From a virus, in the IMG/VR virus record IMGVR_UViG_3300044301_000601, positions 1-20,701 of that record: a DNA stretch of 20,701 bases; one strand, 5' to 3'. The stretch's first letter is position 1. Each line of letters starts with the position of its first letter. Below the pieces are notes generated by a model. That model did no database searches. It saw nothing but the letters and a program-made list of their open reading frames with translations, and was not told the DNA's origin. The position numbers were made by a program, and so were the translations under genes. Of the stretch, positions 15,290 through 20,701 are shown piece after piece.

Positions 15290-18200
15290 ATGGCATATCC
15301 TGAAGGACAGTATTCTGATAAGTATATATTTTCTATACCGTTTGGAAGCGAAGAATATAATAAGCTAAGTTTTGCAGATAAAGAAAGATATAAAAAGCTT
15401 GGAATGGAAGCTGCAACAGGTAGAGGCGTTGGTTATCAATTAAAACTTGCACAAGATTATAAAGCAACACAAGAAGATGTATTAAATAAAGCAAGAAGAA
15501 AATGGTTAAAAGAAAATGCTGGTATAACTCTTGAAAGATACAAAGAACTTCAAGAGATAGATGAAGATCCAGATACTCCTTATCGTTCTGAATCATGGGT
15601 TGGTATGCAGGGCCGAGGCTACATGCAAGATATGCCAGCGTTGCCTTTAGAGTTAGAGTATTTAGAAGCAACAGATGATGGTCAATATAATCAAATACCT
15701 GATGCGAAAGGATATTTAGAAGAAGGCGATAAATATCTAACGCGCATTAGAAAACAAAGAGCTGAAGCTGAAGCAGAAGAAAAAAGACAAAAACGTGTAG
15801 AAGATTTGGCTTTAAAAGAGTTTCAAAAAGAAAGATATTTACAAAAAAATGTTGATCGTTCTGGTGCAAGAGGATTGGGTAAACAAGCTATAGCGGTAGC
15901 ACGTTTTTATTTGCCTCGATATATGCAAGAAAAAATAGGTTTAAATACTGATGTTGTTGCAGATACAAAAATAGCTGCAGGTAAAGCAAATGCAGATGAA
16001 CAACAAAGAATTATAAAAAAACTTAATGAAGGTAAACCAACATCTGAAATAGAAAATAAAATAGCCGTTTCGGCTTTAGCAAAAGGATACATTGATGGAA
16101 ATGTTGGGGCTAACTCTAAAGAAGCAGCAATAGTATTAAATGATATTGATCATTTACTTTTTGAACGATCTAAATATTTTACAAAAGAACAAATAAGACA
16201 AATACAAAAACTAAATGATGTTACAATTAAACAAAATGATCTTAACAAAATAAGACAAAAAACATTTAGCGTAACTCAAAGATTATTATTGCAAGATATG
16301 ATGGCAAAAAATGCTGTTAATGATGCAAAGTTAAGTCCTGAAGAGTTTCAAAAAGTTAGATTAGATCGTATAGAAAAATCCAGAGCTGAAGCTTTAAGAG
16401 TAGCAGAAACAATTAATTTTACTATAGCTTCTGGTGATCCTAATTATCGCTCACAAAAGATTAAATCTGATATTGTTGATTGGGAAAATAACATCATTTT
16501 AAAAGATGGAGTTAGAAGAAAAGCTACACCATTGGAAATGTTAACAAATGCTTTTAAGCCACAAGTAATACAAACTGCAGCAGAAAGAGATGCGTCTTTA
16601 GCAAAAGTTAGCATAGCTAAAGCATTAAGAGCAGATGAGCAAGAAAAGGCGGATCAAGATAAATTATATTTAGATTTAAAAAAGAAGATAAATGCAGATA
16701 TTCATTCTTCAGGAATCGATTTACATTTTAATTTAGTTAATGGTGACATATCAAAGCTTAAAGATAAATATCCTAATTCATATAAAAAATATAAAGCTAT
16801 ACAAAATAGATATGCTTTAGATGAAGAAGGAAATATAACTGATAAAGCTTTAGAAATAGCAGCAGAAAAAAAAGATGAAGGCTTTTTGCAATCATTATTA
16901 ATTGATAAAAAAGGCCCAGAATTAACTGAGACTACATTTGCAGCATTATTAAGAGGCCCATTAAATATAGCACCAGGTGCCATACACGCTTTTAATGTAG
17001 CATTACCAGGTAAAATATATAAGGGTGATCAAAAAATAGATAAAGAACGTGGGTTTTATAATCAATGGATGATTAATGTAGGAACCTTGCAAGGTGTAGG
17101 AGAAGCAGCAGAATTAAGAATTGATCCAGATGCATTTCCAATACAAAGGTCAAGAGCTAAAATGCAAGGGTATGCAACAGAGCTTGTTGTACCAGCTACT
17201 GGGCTTTTTACTTTAGCGAGAAATGTTGGAAAAGCTGGTAGAGCTACATCTTTTGTATTAAAAAATGCTGATGCACCAACAGCAGCAAAAGCGGTAAGAA
17301 TAGTTACTAATCCGGCTGAAGCATGGAACATAAACAAAGTCAAAAGACATGCTGATAAAATAGCTAATGGGGCAGGTACAAAAGCAGTTAAAGAACTGTA
17401 TAGCTCAACAGCTAAAGGTGCAGACTTTGAAACAATGTTTAAAAAGAATGCTTTGCAAAACACTTTGTACAAAAGGATGGGTGAAATAACCGCTGATAAT
17501 GTATCGTCACCGTTTGTAGTAAATGGTTTTATTAAATCTAATCCTGGTTCTTTAGATACATTAGATGAATTAATGGATATGGAAGAACACTCTAATTACA
17601 TTAAAAAATTATTTGATGAAACAAAAGAACATGTACAAGATCCATTAAAAAGATTAGAAAAAATACAAGATATAGCTAAAGACGATATTTTAAATTTAAA
17701 AATTACAGCACAAAAACAAGCTAATAAAGGCGATACAAGTTTAAACAATATGATTTTAACCGCTCAAGATGCGGGCAAAATATTAGAAAACAGAAATACT
17801 TTAAAGACTACTATTTATAAAAAGAATAATAAAACAGGTAGACTTGAGCCAAATGTTACAACAGAAAATACTGATTTAGTAAGAGAGATTACAGCTCTTA
17901 ATGAAGGTTTAATAAAAGAAACATTCTTAATAAACTTTGCAGACAAAATAGCTAAAGGTCAATATTCAGAAAAAGAGTTAGCTAAAATGGCAGAAGAGTT
18001 TGCTAATGTACCAGCCAATAAACGCACAATAGATACGTTAGCAGCCATTATTAGAGGCCATGGGTATGACTTTATACCTACTGATTTAAAAACGAACCTA
18101 TTAGCCTCTAAGGGTGCTTTAGCTAAAGAAGCTGATGAATTGTTTTCAAACTTATCCCCTATAGATTTTGTAATTATAGGCAACGATACAGCGGTATTAA

Positions 18201-20701
18201 GAAGTTTTGCTTCAGACAAAAAGAGAATAGCTGCTACAAAAAAAGATTGGAAAGAATTAATCGACGATAACATTACTCCAAAAATCATAAAAGAAAATGG
18301 AGAGCGTGTAGTTGTTTTAAAAATTAAAGATAAAGATAAACTGTTTGCTGCTTTAACACAGGAAATAGGAGGGCCAAATGTTATTGCCCAATCTAAAGCA
18401 TGGCAAGAAATATTATCCAAAATGGAATCAAATAAAGCCTTAACTATGGATGAGTTTCTTTTTGTTAAAGGTACAATTGAAGATCATTTAGCTAAGAAAC
18501 ATATGGACGGTAAAGCTTTAAACTTGTTTGGTGATCAAGCTAAAAAAGCTAAAACCGATAAAGTTATACAAGATAGTTTATTTCCAAGCACATTATTTAC
18601 TGGTTCAGATAAACCACTTGGATGGACGCCAGGGCTTGGTCAAGCATTAAAACAGTTTGTAAAAATAAATAAAACAAAAGACTTACCAAGCAGACAAGAT
18701 TTAACAAGATTGCATACAGCATTGAATGATATTGCAGAAGAATCTCAAAGTGTATTTAAAAAGTTTGTTGATGAAGTAAATGAAAATAAAAAAAACTTAG
18801 ACCCAAGAGAAGCTGCTAATAAAGTTTTTAATGACACTTGGAAAACTCAAGCCAATGACGTAGCTAAAAATACAGATGATTTTGTTAATCGTAATTTTGG
18901 TGGATCTTACAAAGCATATTTAGATTATATTTTAACTACCAGAGATAAGAATAGACATACAACAATAGCAAATCAAATACGAAAAATTGTAAGAAAGAAC
19001 TATCCAGATGGTGATGTACCAGAAGAGTTTCTTAGAAATATTATTTTAGATTATGATACTTATCTTACAAAATTAGATGTATGGGAAAACTTAATTAAAA
19101 AGTATTATGGTGGTGGTGAAACTGTAAGCAATTTAATTACAAATAGAAAACATTTATCTGCTGTAATAAAGAAACCTTATAGAGAAGGTAAGTTAGGTGT
19201 TGGAGAACAACAAATGTTGCGAGCCAGAGCGTCTAATGTTTTTGATCCTAATGTTGATACATTTAGAGAAATAATAAGAAGATTAGAAAGTGCTGAACCT
19301 GAGTTAGCAGGTAAAGCTGTAGTAAAACCAAGATTAATAGCAGCTAAAACAAGACAGAAAGCAAGGTTAAATAAAGATGCTCCTATTGGTACAGCATTAT
19401 TAAGTTGGGCTTTACAACAAAGACAAGGAAGAGCAGCGCAAATTAGATTGCAAAGATTTGTAGATGAAAATCCAAGACAAGTATTAAATATGATTCAAGA
19501 CCCTAATATAGGTGAAATGAATTTAAAATATGGAAAAGATTTATACAAAGAATATGCTGAAATAGCTAAAACCATACCAGGTGCTGATGCGGCTTTTATT
19601 GATAAATTTGCTGATCAAATGGCACAAAAGCACATTCAAAGCATTGCAAGATTAAGTCCAAATGATCGTTTAGAAATGATTAAATGGATGATGGGATCAA
19701 TGATTAGACAAGGCACAATGGATTTAAACATTAAATCTTTAATGCACAGAGCTAATATGATTGCTGGTGACTCTGTTGTTGCATTAGAAAATACATATAA
19801 TTCACTGTTAAAAAATGCAGACCTAACACAAAAACAAAAAGATACTTTGTTTAAAGAAATTAATAGAAGATTTTTAGGTTTTAATAATGTCAATACATCA
19901 TTGGGTTCAGATGCGTTTGGCCAAAGTTTAAAACAATTGCGTTCTACATTAAAAGGATCTGGCGCAGTAGATGCTGATAATCTATTAAGAAAATCACTTC
20001 GCATTAACAGAATGAACGCAAAAAATTTAAAAGGAGCAAATGTAGCATTAATATATGGTCCTGAGTTTTCTAAAACCTTACATCGCTTAGAGGATATGTT
20101 GTCGTATGGAAAGTTAGATACACATTTAGAAAAGCTAACGCCAGCAGACAAGACTAATTATACCAGAGCTGTTTTAAATATATTAGATGACGCAAGGCGT
20201 TTAGGTACTGCAAGTATGCTTGGTGGTGCATGGATGCCTGGGCTTGTTAATATGGTTAATAACATTGTTGGTATGCCTACAATAACCGCAGTTACTTTAG
20301 GTAATAGAGGTGCAATGACAGCAATTGCATCACCAGGAGCTGCCCTTAAAAAGTTAAAGCATACACCAGATGATGCAATCGTATTTACAAATGCGCGTGG
20401 TCGTTCATATACTAATGCAGAATTAAAATATTTAATGGGCAAGCACAATCTTGGTTTAAGTCAATCACAAGTAGTATTAAGCGACACTGTTGCTGATGAA
20501 GTGTTTAGAGATTTAGGATTATATGTATCCGGTATGCCTAAAGGAAAAGCTAAGAATATATTTTCTAAATATGTAGATCCAAGATACAAAAATATTTATC
20601 ATCGTATAAACATTGGTGTTGATCAGCATATTAGAAATCAAGTATTTATTAAAGGCTTAATGGAAGGTAAAACACCAGAACAAGCAGCAGCTTTAGCAAC
20701 T
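15290..20701 (+). CDS. Giant virion protein, 3'-truncated by the window (gp16-like/polyvalent)
   Basis: Starts at ATG 15290, with AGGT at 15279-15282, 6 nt after the previous stop. I read it codon by codon without a stop to the last base, giving at least 1804 residues with the C-terminus outside the window. The N-terminal 550 residues are charged and helical, with a Glu/Lys/Arg-rich coiled coil near 151-190. A less charged segment with hydrophobic stretches spans about 550-650 (from RGPLNIAPGAIHAF to ATELVVPATGLFTLARNVG). A hydrophobic Gly/Met-rich segment lies near 1635-1686 (ASMLGGAWMPGLVNMVNNIV and following). The last residues, FIKGLMEGKTPEQAAALAT, resemble the helix seen near the end of large phage polyvalent or internal virion proteins. 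I see no lytic transglycosylase, protease or polymerase motif. By position it would be the largest ejected core protein (T7 gp16 is 1318 aa). Confidence 0.75.
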   Translation, partial: MAYPEGQYSDKYIFSIPFGSEEYNKLSFADKERYKKLGMEAATGRGVGYQLKLAQDYKATQEDVLNKARRKWLKENAGITLERYKELQEIDEDPDTPYRSESWVGMQGRGYMQDMPALPLELEYLEATDDGQYNQIPDAKGYLEEGDKYLTRIRKQRAEAEAEEKRQKRVEDLALKEFQKERYLQKNVDRSGARGLGKQAIAVARFYLPRYMQEKIGLNTDVVADTKIAAGKANADEQQRIIKKLNEGKPTSEIENKIAVSALAKGYIDGNVGANSKEAAIVLNDIDHLLFERSKYFTKEQIRQIQKLNDVTIKQNDLNKIRQKTFSVTQRLLLQDMMAKNAVNDAKLSPEEFQKVRLDRIEKSRAEALRVAETINFTIASGDPNYRSQKIKSDIVDWENNIILKDGVRRKATPLEMLTNAFKPQVIQTAAERDASLAKVSIAKALRADEQEKADQDKLYLDLKKKINADIHSSGIDLHFNLVNGDISKLKDKYPNSYKKYKAIQNRYALDEEGNITDKALEIAAEKKDEGFLQSLLIDKKGPELTETTFAALLRGPLNIAPGAIHAFNVALPGKIYKGDQKIDKERGFYNQWMINVGTLQGVGEAAELRIDPDAFPIQRSRAKMQGYATELVVPATGLFTLARNVGKAGRATSFVLKNADAPTAAKAVRIVTNPAEAWNINKVKRHADKIANGAGTKAVKELYSSTAKGADFETMFKKNALQNTLYKRMGEITADNVSSPFVVNGFIKSNPGSLDTLDELMDMEEHSNYIKKLFDETKEHVQDPLKRLEKIQDIAKDDILNLKITAQKQANKGDTSLNNMILTAQDAGKILENRNTLKTTIYKKNNKTGRLEPNVTTENTDLVREITALNEGLIKETFLINFADKIAKGQYSEKELAKMAEEFANVPANKRTIDTLAAIIRGHGYDFIPTDLKTNLLASKGALAKEADELFSNLSPIDFVIIGNDTAVLRSFASDKKRIAATKKDWKELIDDNITPKIIKENGERVVVLKIKDKDKLFAALTQEIGGPNVIAQSKAWQEILSKMESNKALTMDEFLFVKGTIEDHLAKKHMDGKALNLFGDQAKKAKTDKVIQDSLFPSTLFTGSDKPLGWTPGLGQALKQFVKINKTKDLPSRQDLTRLHTALNDIAEESQSVFKKFVDEVNENKKNLDPREAANKVFNDTWKTQANDVAKNTDDFVNRNFGGSYKAYLDYILTTRDKNRHTTIANQIRKIVRKNYPDGDVPEEFLRNIILDYDTYLTKLDVWENLIKKYYGGGETVSNLITNRKHLSAVIKKPYREGKLGVGEQQMLRARASNVFDPNVDTFREIIRRLESAEPELAGKAVVKPRLIAAKTRQKARLNKDAPIGTALLSWALQQRQGRAAQIRLQRFVDENPRQVLNMIQDPNIGEMNLKYGKDLYKEYAEIAKTIPGADAAFIDKFADQMAQKHIQSIARLSPNDRLEMIKWMMGSMIRQGTMDLNIKSLMHRANMIAGDSVVALENTYNSLLKNADLTQKQKDTLFKEINRRFLGFNNVNTSLGSDAFGQSLKQLRSTLKGSGAVDADNLLRKSLRINRMNAKNLKGANVALIYGPEFSKTLHRLEDMLSYGKLDTHLEKLTPADKTNYTRAVLNILDDARRLGTASMLGGAWMPGLVNMVNNIVGMPTITAVTLGNRGAMTAIASPGAALKKLKHTPDDAIVFTNARGRSYTNAELKYLMGKHNLGLSQSQVVLSDTVADEVFRDLGLYVSGMPKGKAKNIFSKYVDPRYKNIYHRINIGVDQHIRNQVFIKGLMEGKTPEQAAALAT

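Noticed and set aside
15290-17000. Lytic transglycosylase domain at the N-terminus of the giant protein, as in T7 gp16
   Set aside because: I looked for the catalytic Glu followed by a Gly-Leu-x-Q type motif and found none in the first 550 residues.
863-20448. Many open frames on the - strand (for example at 863-1048, 5179-5589, 17062-17472, 19636-20151)
   Set aside because: All lie opposite confident + strand genes, lack ribosome-binding sites and have low-complexity or Ser/Cys/Phe-rich translations typical of antisense reading of AT-rich genes.
1-20701. tRNA genes, CRISPR arrays, insertion sequences, attachment sites
   Set aside because: No cloverleaf with CCA-proximal acceptor and T-loop motifs, no regularly spaced repeats, and no transposase or integrase sequence was visible; non-coding space is limited to three gaps of about 100-130 nt.

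Overview
The window is one end of a tailed double-stranded DNA bacteriophage genome (Caudoviricetes), or a prophage or metagenomic contig from one. All convincing genes lie on the + strand in one dense, largely overlapping block running packaging -> head -> connector/tail -> internal virion proteins. No bacterial housekeeping gene, tRNA, integrase, replication or lysogeny gene is visible. The host cannot be read from the sequence. Strong AT bias downstream, minimal intergenic space and ordinary AGGAG/AGGT ribosome-binding sites fit a phage of a bacterium, perhaps an AT-rich aquatic one (inference).

Layout. Positions 1-131 are a GC-rich, palindrome-rich leader. It is followed by the large terminase (132-1661) and portal (1658-3346). 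An insert of three small genes comes next: a putative YkuD-like L,D-transpeptidase-fold enzyme (3339-3920), an FmdB-type zinc ribbon (3922-4320) and an acidic protein of unknown function (4320-4805). The head module is scaffold (4805-5647), a 104-nt gap with a two-copy direct repeat, major capsid protein (5752-6771) and a likely head-decoration protein (6774-7274). A 103-nt gap with a strong intrinsic terminator, and a possible competing hairpin, separates head from tail. The tail module is an adaptor-like protein (7378-8658), a 700-aa nozzle-like protein (8655-10757) and three consecutive fibre/appendage-like proteins (10754-11404, 11401-12303, 12300-12971) that appear to share an N-terminal helical module. 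Last come a small protein with an N-terminal hydrophobic segment (12979-13605), a 558-aa helical protein (13608-15284) and a giant protein that starts at 15290 and is still open after 1804 codons at the window edge. The size order and position of these three resemble the T7 gp14-gp15-gp16 internal core/ejectosome set.

Together the genes suggest a short-tailed (podovirus-like) particle. The terminase packages DNA through the portal into a scaffold-assembled HK97-fold capsid. The adaptor and nozzle close the tail, the appendages bind the host, and the three internal proteins are probably ejected to carry DNA across the envelope. No sheath, tape-measure or tail-tube gene is recognisable, which supports a short tail, but the genome is incomplete here.

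Most worth a second look: the giant open frame, the terminator/anti-terminator-like gap, the palindromic leader, the repeat upstream of the capsid gene, the embedded peptidoglycan-enzyme-like gene, and domain sharing among the tail proteins.
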